Source of the DNA: Rhodospirillaceae bacterium
Lineage (GTDB): Bacteria > Pseudomonadota > Alphaproteobacteria > UBA8366
DNA length: 14,402 bases
Assembly (NCBI GenBank): GCA_002711555.1
Contig: PARQ01000022.1
Span: 51,560 to 65,961, forward strand
Direction: 5' to 3'
Below, piece after piece: positions 7,414-14,402 of this stretch. Both the position numbers and the translations under genes were made by a program. The notes below the pieces were generated by a model. It was not told where the DNA came from. It did not search any database and saw only the letters and a list, made by a program, of their open reading frames with translations. Positions within the stretch are counted from its first letter, which is position 1; every line of letters begins with the position of its first letter.

Positions 7414-8577
7414 TTAGATGGGGTTTCTTTCAACGAGTTGGCGTGCAATGATGATTTTTTGGAGCTCGTTTGTCCCCTCCCCAATTGTTAGTAGTGGTGC
7501 GTCACGGTATAGGCGTTCTACCGGGAATTCTTTTGAATAACCGTACCCTCCATGGACCCTCATCGACTCCATCGAACTACTTATGGCAGCTTCAGTGGCA
7601 AAAAGCTTTGCCATACCTGCTTCCATGTCACAGCGCTCCTTATTATCAAATGCTTCCGCCGCCCTGTTAACTAAAAGTCGAGCAGCTTCGGTGCGCGTTG
7701 CCATATCAGCTAGCATGAGTTGGATCGCTTGATGTTGGCATATCGGTTTGCCAAAGGTTTGCCTTTGTTGTGAATACTTCACAGCTTCGTCTAACGCTGC
7801 CTGGCTAACGCCGACACCACGGGCGGCTACATTTATGCGGCCGAGTTCAAGGCCGCCCATTACTTGTTTAAAACCATCTCCTTCGATGCCACCTATGAGA
7901 TTTTCTGGTGGAACGCGGCAATCCTCAAACAATAATTCTGCACTGTCTATACCTTTGTAACCCAATTTTTCGAGTTTCCGGGTTGATTTAAAAGATTCCC
8001 CTTTTTCAACTATAAAGAGGCTCATTCCTCGATGCCTTGGTTTTACATCAATATCGGTTTTAACTAGGACAGCGAAGCAGTGGCCATGAATTCCGTTTGA
8101 AATCCACATTTTTGTTCCGTTAATAGTGTAGTCGTTACCGGTCCTGACAGCACGGGTGCGGATGGCCTGTAGGTCGGTTCCGCAACTTGGTTCAGTTAAA
8201 GCAAGGCCGCCACGTAACTCACCAGAAGCAAATTTTGGGAGCCATTTTTTTTTCTGATCCTCGGTACCAAAACGTTGTACGGCTGAAGCCATAATAAGAT
8301 GCGAGTTAAAAATGCCTGACAATGACATCCAAGTTCTACTCACACGTTCAACGATTTTTGCATATGTGAGGCACGATAGACCAAGTCCTCCATATTTTTC
8401 CTCTATTATGGCACCAAACAGCCCCAGTTCCGACATCTTACCCACTATCTCTTCCGGCCAAATGTCTTCTCGCTCAAGTTTCATAACATGAGGTTCTACA
8501 TCGCGTCGTAGGAAACGGTCTATAGTATCGAGGATTAGGTCATCGTGGTTAATCTTCATGATTCTTTTCTTCATCAT
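7414..8577 (-). CDS. Acyl-CoA dehydrogenase, canonical C-terminal catalytic Glu
   Basis: A 387-residue FAD-dependent acyl-CoA dehydrogenase catalysing alpha,beta-dehydrogenation of an acyl-CoA, with electrons going to ETF. Flavin and CoA contacts are recognisable: ALTEPSCGTD, the beta-domain MWISNGIHG, and RQTFGKPICQHQAIQ. The catalytic base is Glu367 in the C-terminal IGEGTNELQ, the position used by short- and medium-chain enzymes. The alternative helix-G position is Gly here (GLELGR). The ATG at 8577 follows GGAAAGG at 6-nt spacing; an ATG at 8559 also gives a good N-terminus. The start overlaps the MaoC gene by 29 nt, and the stop is 1 nt before the CoA-transferase start, so the three genes are translationally linked. 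It differs clearly from the two paralogous dehydrogenases upstream and probably handles a different intermediate. Confidence 0.93.
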   Translation of the reverse strand: MMKKRIMKINHDDLILDTIDRFLRRDVEPHVMKLEREDIWPEEIVGKMSELGLFGAIIEEKYGGLGLSCLTYAKIVERVSRTWMSLSGIFNSHLIMASAVQRFGTEDQKKKWLPKFASGELRGGLALTEPSCGTDLQAIRTRAVRTGNDYTINGTKMWISNGIHGHCFAVLVKTDIDVKPRHRGMSLFIVEKGESFKSTRKLEKLGYKGIDSAELLFEDCRVPPENLIGGIEGDGFKQVMGGLELGRINVAARGVGVSQAALDEAVKYSQQRQTFGKPICQHQAIQLMLADMATRTEAARLLVNRAAEAFDNKERCDMEAGMAKLFATEAAISSSMESMRVHGGYGYSKEFPVERLYRDAPLLTIGEGTNELQKIIIARQLVERNPI

Positions 8578-9076
8578 CAACGGCCTTTCCGGCTTTGGGA
8601 ACCAATATACTTCTTTTGAATTTCATAAATTCAGTCCCATCCGACTTTATGCCTAGGGTGCGAATACCTATTATTCCTTGACTTTTACGTGATGCACTCT
8701 CGCGTTTTTCAAGGACTTCGCTTTCTGCATAAATTGTATCTCCAACAAAAACTGGTTGGGTGAGATCAATGTTAGTCCAGCCAAGATTGGCAATCGCTTT
8801 CTGGGAAGTGTCAGACACACTCATCCCCACAACTATGGAAAGTGTAAGGCATGAGTTGACAACGACTCTACCAAACTCGCTCTTTGAGGCATATGCCATG
8901 TCAAAATGCAGCGGATGTGTATTCATAGTAAGGAGTGTAAACCAGCTATTATCTGCCGATGTTATGGTGCGCCCGGGCCGGTGTTCATAAATATCCCCGA
9001 CAACAAAATCTTCGTAATACCGTCCGATATCCTCACGGTAACGATTAGGGCCAGTTTGTTTCCGCTTATAACTCAT
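8549..9076 (-). CDS. MaoC-family hydratase/dehydratase (hot-dog fold)
   Basis: A 175-residue single hot-dog-fold protein related to MaoC/(R)-specific enoyl-CoA hydratases and to mesaconyl-CoA/beta-methylmalyl-CoA hydratases. It should add or remove water across the alpha,beta double bond of an acyl-CoA. The hydratase segment is TMNTHPLHFDMAYA (50-63), with His57 in the catalytic His position. Five residues earlier, where PhaJ-type enzymes have Asp, it has Asn52. The following FGRVVVNS and PVFVGDTIYAESEVL are typical. The ATG at 9076 is directly preceded by AAGG with no spacer. A TATAAA 9 nt upstream would put a transcript start almost at the ATG, so a leaderless internal transcript is possible. 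The charged C-terminal tail overlaps the next gene's start. Confidence 0.9.
   Translation of the reverse strand: MSYKRKQTGPNRYREDIGRYYEDFVVGDIYEHRPGRTITSADNSWFTLLTMNTHPLHFDMAYASKSEFGRVVVNSCLTLSIVVGMSVSDTSQKAIANLGWTNIDLTQPVFVGDTIYAESEVLEKRESASRKSQGIIGIRTLGIKSDGTEFMKFKRSILVPKAGKAVDDEEKNHED
8584..8590 (-). promoter_or_regulatory. Ribosome binding site deciding the 8577 start
   Basis: GGAAAGG, read on the minus strand inside the end of the MaoC gene, ends 6 nt before the ATG at 8577. It favours that codon over the TTG at 8580 and the ATG at 8559, the latter having only a weak GAAGAAAAG. Confidence 0.45.
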
Positions 9077-9194
9077 CCTTAGATTTTATACTTCAACCAC
9101 CATCAAATGCTATTCAATAACTCGTTGTGTAAAGAGAAACATTTACGCGGTATTTTCCTATGTTCATTTCTGACAATGCAAATTTTGAAGTCCC

Positions 9195-10367
9195 TTAGTA
9201 AGATCGTGGCATGCCAAGAATATTTTGACCAATGTATGCGAGTATCATGTTCTCAGAAACAGGTGCAGTTCTATATAGACGAGCCTCGCGCCATTTTCGT
9301 TCAACGTCATATTCACGCGCAAACCCGAAACCGCCATGGGTCATTAAGCATGCCTCAGCCGCCTCCCAGGCTGCCTTCGCTGCTTGATATTTGGCCATAT
9401 TGGCCTCAGCACCACAAGGTCTCCCTGAATCAAACAATGCCGCTGCTTTGCGAGCCATAATGTCAGCTCCTTGTAACTCAGCCCAGGATTTAGCAAGTGG
9501 GAATTGGATGCCTTGATTTTGACCAATCGGCCGATCAAAAACAACTCTCTCGTTAGCGTAACTTACTCCCTTATCGATAAAGAATTTTCCATCTCCGAGC
9601 GACTCGCCTGCTATTAAGACACGTTCTGCATTCATACCATCCAATATGTATCGAAATCCTTTGCCTTCTTGACCAATCAATGCATCACCGGGGATATGCA
9701 TATTATCGAAGAATACCTCTGTGGTATTATGATTTATCATGGCATCTAATGGTTTTATTTGGCAGCCATTGTCTGTTACCTCTCTCAGGTCGATCAGGAA
9801 ACATGAGAGTCCATCAGTTCTTTTTTCGCATTCTTCAGGGGGGGTAGTGCGAGCTAAAAGTAGCATTAGGTCAGAATGAGCTGCTCGGCTAGTCCACACC
9901 TTCTGACCGTTAATAACGTAGCCGTTGCCGTCCCGCTCAGCCTTTGTTTTTAACTGAGTAGTGTCAGAGCCGGTGTTTGGTTCCGTAACACCGAAAGCTT
10001 GTAGCCTAAGACTGCCTTTAGCAATTTGAGGTAAATATTTTTGTTTTTGTTCTTCAGAACCGTGGCGAAGTATTGTACCCATCGTGTACATTTGTGCGTG
10101 GCATGCTGCTGCAGAGCAACCACTTTCATGAATGGCCTCTAATATAACGGCTCCTGCTCGGATAGGGAGGCCAGATCCGCCATACGATTCTGGGATTAGG
10201 GCCGCTAAAAATCCACTCTGCGTTAGCGCATCTACAAAGTCTGTGGGATAACTTCCATCCGATGGTTGATCTTCGAGGTCACGCCAGTATTTTCCCGGAA
10301 AATCTTTGCATATTGCTGCAACAGCGTCGCGAAACTCAGTGTAGTCATCTTCAAATGTCATTTCCAT
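9195..10367 (-). CDS. Acyl-CoA dehydrogenase, isovaleryl-CoA-dehydrogenase-like catalytic Glu (paralog 1)
   Basis: A 390-residue flavin acyl-CoA dehydrogenase. Fold markers are AFGVTEPNTGSD (129-140 counted from the TTG at 10382), INGQKVWTSRAAHSD, VVFDRPIGQNQGIQFPL and MTHGGFGFA. The C-terminal segment that usually carries the catalytic Glu reads TAPVSENMIL, with no EGT motif. A Glu stands instead in helix G (GMNAER, residue 248 from the chosen ATG), the position used by isovaleryl-CoA and long-chain dehydrogenases. I chose the ATG at 10367, with GAGAGACAG just upstream, over a TTG at 10382. It is roughly 70 % identical by eye to the next upstream gene, from which it is separated by about 100 very AT-rich bp. 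By its catalytic layout the substrate may be branched; the actual acyl group is unknown. Confidence 0.92.
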   Translation of the reverse strand: MEMTFEDDYTEFRDAVAAICKDFPGKYWRDLEDQPSDGSYPTDFVDALTQSGFLAALIPESYGGSGLPIRAGAVILEAIHESGCSAAACHAQMYTMGTILRHGSEEQKQKYLPQIAKGSLRLQAFGVTEPNTGSDTTQLKTKAERDGNGYVINGQKVWTSRAAHSDLMLLLARTTPPEECEKRTDGLSCFLIDLREVTDNGCQIKPLDAMINHNTTEVFFDNMHIPGDALIGQEGKGFRYILDGMNAERVLIAGESLGDGKFFIDKGVSYANERVVFDRPIGQNQGIQFPLAKSWAELQGADIMARKAAALFDSGRPCGAEANMAKYQAAKAAWEAAEACLMTHGGFGFAREYDVERKWREARLYRTAPVSENMILAYIGQNILGMPRSY

Positions 10368-10469
10368 AATACTGTCTCTCAAATTGTATTTTTATTTGTG
10401 TATTATTTCCGCTTTTATCTGTGATTCTCTCAATAAATTTTTGTAGATATGAAAGAGGAAACAAAAAAT
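10368..10469. other. AT-rich spacer between the tandem dehydrogenase genes
   Basis: This gap of about 100 bp is markedly richer in A and T than the flanking genes. On the minus strand it has AT-rich -10-like stretches (AATAATAC) downstream of a TTGAGA, but at 20-22 bp, longer than a normal promoter spacing. No hairpin terminator and no open frame are seen. It could hold a weak internal promoter or be a relic of the duplication. Confidence 0.3.
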
Positions 10470-11663
10470 TTAATAGGACCGCGGGAGCCCAAGAACGTGC
10501 TGTCCGATGAAATTCATGATCATATTAGGAGATATTGGCGCATTCCGTGAAAGCCGCGCATCACGCCACTTTCTCTCTACGTCGTATTCTTTTGCAAAAG
10601 CAAAACCACCATGTGTAGTGAAACATGTTTCTGCGCAGGCCCATAGAGCTTCAGAGCTTAGGTATTTTGCGCAATTCGCCTCGGCGCCACATCGTAAACC
10701 TGCTTCAAACATTGCGGTTGCTTTGCGAACCATCAGATCAGCTGTTTGTAATTTGATATACGCATCCGAGATTGGAAATTGGATTCCTTGGTTCTTGCCT
10801 ATTGGACGGTTGAATACAACGCGTTCATTGGCGTATTTAACTGCTTTGTTTAAAAGAAATCGCGCATTGCCTATACTTTCTGCTGACACAAGGCAACGCT
10901 CAGCGTTCATGCCATCAAGTATGTAACGAAAACCTTTCCCCTCTTCACCAATCAGCGCGTCACCCGGAATGTTTACATTGTCAAAGAAAACCTCGGTTGT
11001 GTTGTGATTAATCATCGCATCAATGGGTTTAATTTCCATGCCGTTGTTCTTCGCGTCTCTCATGTCTATCAAAAACACAGAAACTCCGTCGGTGCGTTTT
11101 TCACATTGTTCCTTCGGCGTGGTGCGGGCAAGTAAAAGCATAAGATCAGAGTGGCCCGCTCGGCTAGTCCATACTTTTTGACCGTTAATGACGTATCCAT
11201 TGCCGTCGCGCTCAGCACGGGTTCGAAGTTGAGTGGTGTCAGACCCAGTCGTAGGCTCTGTAACACCAAATGCTTGCAGTCTTAATTCCCCATTGGCGAT
11301 CTTTGGTAAATAACTTTGCTTTTGGTCATCCGATCCATGGCGCAGAACCGTCCCCATTGTATACATTTGGGCATGACACGCAGAACCTTGGCAGCCCATC
11401 TCGCAGACAGTTTCGAGGATCACGGAACCGGCCCGTAGCGAAAGTCCCGAACCACCATATTCCGGAGGAATAAGAGCGGCGAGGTAGCCAGCATCAGTGA
11501 GTTCCTGAACAAATTCGGTTGGATAACTTGTGTCCGGGGGTTGATTCTCAAGATCCAGCCAATATTTGGAAGGATATTTCTCACAGAGTTTCCTTACTTC
11601 AGACCGCAATTCTGGAAAATCCTCGTCATCTAGTACTAGCTTAGTTTCTTGTTCAGTCATCAT
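10470..11663 (-). CDS. Acyl-CoA dehydrogenase, isovaleryl-CoA-dehydrogenase-like catalytic Glu (paralog 2)
   Basis: A 397-residue flavin acyl-CoA dehydrogenase and the closest relative of the gene downstream; they share long identical blocks such as INGQKVWTSRA, DAMINHNTTEVFFDN and KGFRYILDGMNAER. Glu255 in GMNAER is the probable catalytic base. The C-terminal segment reads NAPISPNMIM, so even the Glu kept in the paralog's SEN is replaced by Pro. Consecutive ATGs lie at 11663 and 11660, and GGAG upstream suits the second slightly better in spacing. The gene starts 1 nt after the HMG-CoA-lyase-type stop, and its ribosome site is inside that gene, so the two are translationally coupled. It probably acts on a related but not identical acyl-CoA, or forms a heteromeric enzyme with its paralog; both are inference. 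Confidence 0.92.
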   Translation of the reverse strand: MMTEQETKLVLDDEDFPELRSEVRKLCEKYPSKYWLDLENQPPDTSYPTEFVQELTDAGYLAALIPPEYGGSGLSLRAGSVILETVCEMGCQGSACHAQMYTMGTVLRHGSDDQKQSYLPKIANGELRLQAFGVTEPTTGSDTTQLRTRAERDGNGYVINGQKVWTSRAGHSDLMLLLARTTPKEQCEKRTDGVSVFLIDMRDAKNNGMEIKPIDAMINHNTTEVFFDNVNIPGDALIGEEGKGFRYILDGMNAERCLVSAESIGNARFLLNKAVKYANERVVFNRPIGKNQGIQFPISDAYIKLQTADLMVRKATAMFEAGLRCGAEANCAKYLSSEALWACAETCFTTHGGFAFAKEYDVERKWRDARLSRNAPISPNMIMNFIGQHVLGLPRSY

Positions 11664-11664
11664 T

Positions 11665-12636
11665 TTACTCCGCCGCCGCCGAAAGCCTTGTTGCCTGTGA
11701 AAAATTTAAGGGTAGGCCTGACTTTGCCAGACCACCACAAAGTTGTTCGTTAGGTAATTCACGGGCGATAATATCACGAACAGCACACAGTTTCTTTAAA
11801 TCAATACCTGTGCGTAGTCCCATGCCCTCAAACATAAAAGCCATATCTTCTAAGACTACATTCCCAGTCGCTCCAGGCGCCCAGGGGCATCCACCAAGCC
11901 CGGCGAGGCATCCATCGAAGCGCCGTATTCCTGCCTCATAGGCAGCGTATGCATTTACCACACCCATGCCGCGTGTATCATGCAAGTGGATAGTTACCGG
12001 AACATCAACCACATCTAAAATTTCCGCGCACAGTGCCTTAATTTGGCTGGGGTTAGCATAGCCGACAGTATCAGCAAGCGATATCTCATCAGCTCCAGAC
12101 TCTACAAACTGCCGGGCTACAGAGACCACAGAGCTCAAAGCAACATCACCCTCCAATGTACAACCAAACGCCGTTGCGCAACCGGCAAGGAGCGTCACTT
12201 TTTTGCCCGTTTCCTCTGCCCTTCTATCGCGACATTCAACAATGGCTTTAAACTCTTCCACCGATTGGGCAGGGGTGCGGCGAACATTTTGAAGATTATG
12301 GGTCTCGCTGACTGAAGTAACATAATTTAGCTGATCTACACCTGCCTCTATGCCTCTTTCAGCGCCTTTGAGGTTAGGCATCAGCGCACAAACGTTAAGG
12401 TTACCTATCCTTTTTGCTTCTTCAATAACTTCAATTGCATCTGCAAATTGAGGAATCAGTTTTGGAGGAACGAAAGAGCAGACCTCAATATCATTAACTC
12501 CAGCTGCGGCTTCAGCGGAAATCCATTCTTTCTTTGCCTCGGTTGGAAAGAAAGCTTTTACATTCTGTAGACCATCACGCAGTCCGACTTCTCGTATATA
12601 AACATCGATATCATCTCGATTGAGCTCTTGGCTCAT
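11665..12636 (-). CDS. Hydroxymethylglutaryl-CoA lyase family enzyme
   Basis: A 323-residue DRE-TIM metallolyase of the HMG-CoA lyase family, which cleaves HMG-CoA to acetyl-CoA and acetoacetate. All key residues are present: Arg20-Asp21 in REVGLRDGLQ, the metal ligands His217 and His219 in HLHDTRGMG, the signature Cys250 in GLGGCPWAPGATGN, and Asn259. The ATG at 12636 has GGGGAG 7 nt upstream; a TTG at 12651 would overlap that ribosome site and was rejected. It is the first gene of the minus-strand run and is probably transcribed from the gap shared with the divergent DMT transporter. No biotin carboxylase or methylglutaconyl-CoA hydratase of the standard leucine pathway is in the window, so the true substrate may be HMG-CoA from another route or a related 3-hydroxyacyl-CoA. 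Confidence 0.92.
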   Translation of the reverse strand: MSQELNRDDIDVYIREVGLRDGLQNVKAFFPTEAKKEWISAEAAAGVNDIEVCSFVPPKLIPQFADAIEVIEEAKRIGNLNVCALMPNLKGAERGIEAGVDQLNYVTSVSETHNLQNVRRTPAQSVEEFKAIVECRDRRAEETGKKVTLLAGCATAFGCTLEGDVALSSVVSVARQFVESGADEISLADTVGYANPSQIKALCAEILDVVDVPVTIHLHDTRGMGVVNAYAAYEAGIRRFDGCLAGLGGCPWAPGATGNVVLEDMAFMFEGMGLRTGIDLKKLCAVRDIIARELPNEQLCGGLAKSGLPLNFSQATRLSAAAE

Positions 12637-12643
12637 TATCAAT

Positions 12644-12649
12644 CTCCCC
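12644..12649 (-). promoter_or_regulatory. Ribosome binding site of the HMG-CoA lyase-type gene
   Basis: GGGGAG read on the minus strand, 7 nt before the ATG at 12636. It is the clearest ribosome site of the operon, and it sets the start at 12636 rather than at the TTG at 12651 that lies just upstream of it. Confidence 0.6.
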
Positions 12650-12653
12650 AATT

Positions 12654-12682
12654 TATAACGTTACTTGTATAACACATATAAC
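12654..12682. repeat. Three direct TATAAC hexamers upstream of the catabolic operon
   Basis: TATAAC occurs at 12654-12659, 12668-12673 and 12677-12682 on the plus strand (GTTATA on the minus strand), just ahead of the first operon gene. The first two are linked by GTTACTTGTATAAC, which has GTTA/TAAC ends and so some dyad symmetry. It could be an operator or overlapping -10 elements, or chance in AT-rich DNA. Confidence 0.25.
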
Positions 12683-12775
12683 CCGCTTGCTTGATTCCTA
12701 GCCTTGCCACTTATCATAAGTCAATCATCGGCATGGCTATCCTTATTGCAATTGTTGCCGTAGGTTGTGGATAAC

Positions 12776-12786
12776 GGAGGATAGGA
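12776..12786 (+). promoter_or_regulatory. Ribosome binding site of the first DMT transporter
   Basis: GGAGG at 12776-12780 and AGGA at 12783-12786 precede the ATG at 12793; AGGA has the better 6-nt spacing. No other in-frame start lies between them and the ATG, so the start at 12793 is well supported. Confidence 0.5.
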
Positions 12787-12792
12787 TATCCA

Positions 12793-13695
12793 ATGGTGAC
12801 TGGCGTGCATAGGACGGCCCCATTCAGAGGAATAGGGCTAATGGTTGTGAGCGTTTTCTTTATGAATCTGAACAATGCGCTCCTCAAATGGCTCTCGGGT
12901 ATGTATCCGGCAAGCCAAATTATTTTTATGCGTTCAATAGTAATGGTATTAATTGTGCTCTTGTTGGTTCCTCTATTCTCAAGCTTTTCAATTCTTAAGC
13001 CAAGCAACAATTCGGGTCACTGGTATAGGGGTGTGCTAAACCTGTTAAACGGTATTTTTTTCGTTCTTGCTGTTACCTATCTTCCTCTAGCAGAAACAGT
13101 GGCGCTCACTTTCGCAGCGCCGTTGTTTCTGACAGCGCTTGCGATACCATTTCTTGGCGAGAGGGTTGGATGGCGACGTTGGATGGCGGTATCTTTCGGG
13201 TTCCTTGGAATTTTAATTGTCGCTCGACCCATTGGAGGCACATTACAAGTAGCAATTCTTTTTCCTCTTATTGCTGCACTGACGGGTGCGATGCGCGATA
13301 TTGTTACTCGGAAACTTACAGCAGAGGAGAGTTCTCTCTCGATATTTTTTACATCAAGCTTGATTTCGATTGGGGGCTCATTTCCTGCTTCTTTGTTGGA
13401 CGGAGAGCCTTTTAATTGGGTAATGCCCGGATTCCACGATACCGTCCTCGTTGTTTTAACTGGTTTATGTGTCGCGGCAGGACACTATCTTATGATAGAA
13501 ACATTTCGTTTTGCGGAAGCCAAAATTGTCGCCCCATTCCGATATACTGGCATTGTATGGGCTACTATTTTGGGTTTCATCGTTTGGGGCCAATTGCCGG
13601 ACAAGTTTGGTGTTTTGGGTGTCTTTATAATAATCGCGAGCGGTCTCTACATTTTACACCGGCAACGTTTATTATCAGACATTAAGTCGTCCTAA
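12793..13695 (+). CDS. DMT superfamily (EamA) transporter 1
   Basis: A 300-residue inner-membrane protein with about ten hydrophobic helices in two EamA repeats, the usual size and layout of drug/metabolite transporters. These commonly export or import amino acids, nucleosides or organic cations. Recognisable points are NNALLKWL in helix 1, FMRSIVM in helix 2, LPLAETVALTFAAPLFLTAL, LGERVGWRRW and GILIVARP. The second half carries RFAEAKIVAPFRYTGIVWA. It is divergent from the catabolic operon across about 155 bp and followed after 3 bp by a paralog, with which it must share a transcript. The position suggests uptake or release of an organic acid handled by the operon, but the substrate is unknown. 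Confidence 0.93.
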   Translation: MVTGVHRTAPFRGIGLMVVSVFFMNLNNALLKWLSGMYPASQIIFMRSIVMVLIVLLLVPLFSSFSILKPSNNSGHWYRGVLNLLNGIFFVLAVTYLPLAETVALTFAAPLFLTALAIPFLGERVGWRRWMAVSFGFLGILIVARPIGGTLQVAILFPLIAALTGAMRDIVTRKLTAEESSLSIFFTSSLISIGGSFPASLLDGEPFNWVMPGFHDTVLVVLTGLCVAAGHYLMIETFRFAEAKIVAPFRYTGIVWATILGFIVWGQLPDKFGVLGVFIIIASGLYILHRQRLLSDIKSS

Positions 13696-13698
13696 CGG

Positions 13699-14402
13699 AT
13701 GGAAGTCCTTGCGCAGCAAACGAAGCCTCTGAAGGGAATAGCTTTTGCAATTATCAGCGCTTTGCTGATGACCTTAAATAATGCAATTCTAAAATATCTA
13801 ACTGTCGATTTGCCAGTTGGCCAGGTAATAACTATGCGTTCTACCTTTCTCATTATTGTACCACTTTGGTTTTTTGTTTGGCTTAATGGTGGTTTTGCTT
13901 CGCTCAAAGTGAAAAATTGGGCAATGCACCTTGTGCGAGGAGCGATGGTATCCGCGAGGATACTTTTTTTTACTCTCGGATTAGCCTACCTACCACTCGC
14001 TGATGCAGTCGTAATTACATTCGCTGGCCCTCTGATTCTCACCGCTTTGGCGGGACCACTATTAGGTGAAAATGTCGGCCGTCGGCGCTGGGGCGCTGCG
14101 ATTATAGGTTTCGTAGGAATACTTTTAATAGTACGCCCGGAAAGTGACTCTGCTGGGTTTGCTGCTTTGCTGCCTCTAATTTCTGCATTTTTAGCTGCAG
14201 GGCGAGACATTATCACTCGTCGAATGACTGAAAAGGAGTCCTCAACAGCGGTAATGGCAACTACGTTTGGTCTGATGATCGTTATAGGGCTTTTTACAAT
14301 TCCTCTGGGCATTATAACGGCAACGATTTTTGAAAGTCCCACACCGGTCTTTGGTCCTTGGTTAATGCCTAGCCCATTTGATTTGTGTGTTTCTTTTTCT
14401 GG
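13699..14402 (+). CDS. DMT superfamily (EamA) transporter 2 (3' end beyond window)
   Basis: An open frame of 234 codons starts at the ATG at 13699 and continues past the right edge. It begins 3 bp after the stop of the preceding transporter, without its own clear ribosome site, so coupled translation is likely. The protein is hydrophobic and parallels its neighbour along the length: NNAILKYL, TMRSTFL, LPLADAVVITFAGPLILTAL, LGENVGRRRW, GILLIVRP and GRDIITRRMTEKESS. This marks a tandem duplication. The two may work as a pair of different specificity, or form a heteromer as small multidrug-type DMT pairs do. By the length of its neighbour about 65 residues are missing, roughly the last three helices. 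Confidence 0.9.
   Translation, partial: MEVLAQQTKPLKGIAFAIISALLMTLNNAILKYLTVDLPVGQVITMRSTFLIIVPLWFFVWLNGGFASLKVKNWAMHLVRGAMVSARILFFTLGLAYLPLADAVVITFAGPLILTALAGPLLGENVGRRRWGAAIIGFVGILLIVRPESDSAGFAALLPLISAFLAAGRDIITRRMTEKESSTAVMATTFGLMIVIGLFTIPLGIITATIFESPTPVFGPWLMPSPFDLCVSFS

Noticed and set aside
7413..7484. A possible 24-residue N-terminal extension of the CoA-transferase.
   Set aside because: It would overlap the dehydrogenase gene by 71 nt, and CaiB-family proteins begin close to the LKGTRIL segment.
12766..12774. A perfect DnaA-box sequence (TGTGGATAA, reverse of TTATCCACA) in an intergenic region.
   Set aside because: It is a single copy with no further boxes, no dnaA/dnaN or parAB genes, and no typical origin structure.
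12714..13010. A 98-codon minus-strand frame and similar frames at 13692-13907 and 13986-14342 opposite the DMT genes.
   Set aside because: They are antisense to membrane-protein genes whose own frame, hydrophobicity and motifs are unambiguous.

Overview
This window is a stretch of bacterial chromosome of moderate GC content, tightly packed with genes. It holds 13 protein-coding genes, two of them cut by the window edges. There are no RNA genes, insertion sequences, phage genes or CRISPR arrays. The mix of families (TauD/TfdA dioxygenase, CaiB/BaiF CoA-transferase, MaoC hydratase, several acyl-CoA dehydrogenases, EgtD, paired DMT transporters) suggests a heterotrophic, probably marine alphaproteobacterium. 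That placement is inferred from gene content only.

Left part (1-5103). A minus-strand gene for an exported, tyrosine-rich protein of unknown function runs off the left edge (1-524). An ornithine cyclodeaminase/mu-crystallin family gene follows on the minus strand. Diverging from it is a plus-strand pair: a 2-oxoglutarate/Fe(II) dioxygenase of the TauD/TfdA family and a zinc-independent quinone-oxidoreductase-like dehydrogenase. A convergent MFS transporter of the fosmidomycin-resistance type closes this part. Together they look like a small amino-acid or amine metabolism locus whose substrate cannot be read from sequence.

Middle (5248-6219). egtD encodes histidine Nalpha-trimethyltransferase, with every substrate-binding residue I could check conserved. 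It makes hercynine, the first intermediate of ergothioneine. No egtB lies beside it in the window.

Right part (6216-12636). Six minus-strand genes form a probable catabolic operon, in transcription order: HMG-CoA lyase-type enzyme, two tandem paralogous acyl-CoA dehydrogenases, a MaoC hydratase, a third acyl-CoA dehydrogenase and a CaiB/BaiF CoA-transferase. They supply CoA activation, alpha/beta dehydrogenation, hydration and C-C cleavage, so the set could degrade a branched acid or diacid completely. The two paralogous dehydrogenases lack the usual catalytic glutamate near the C-terminus and appear to use the isovaleryl-CoA-dehydrogenase position instead.

Far right (12793-14402). Divergent from the operon are two tandem DMT (EamA) transporters only 3 bp apart; the second is cut by the window end.
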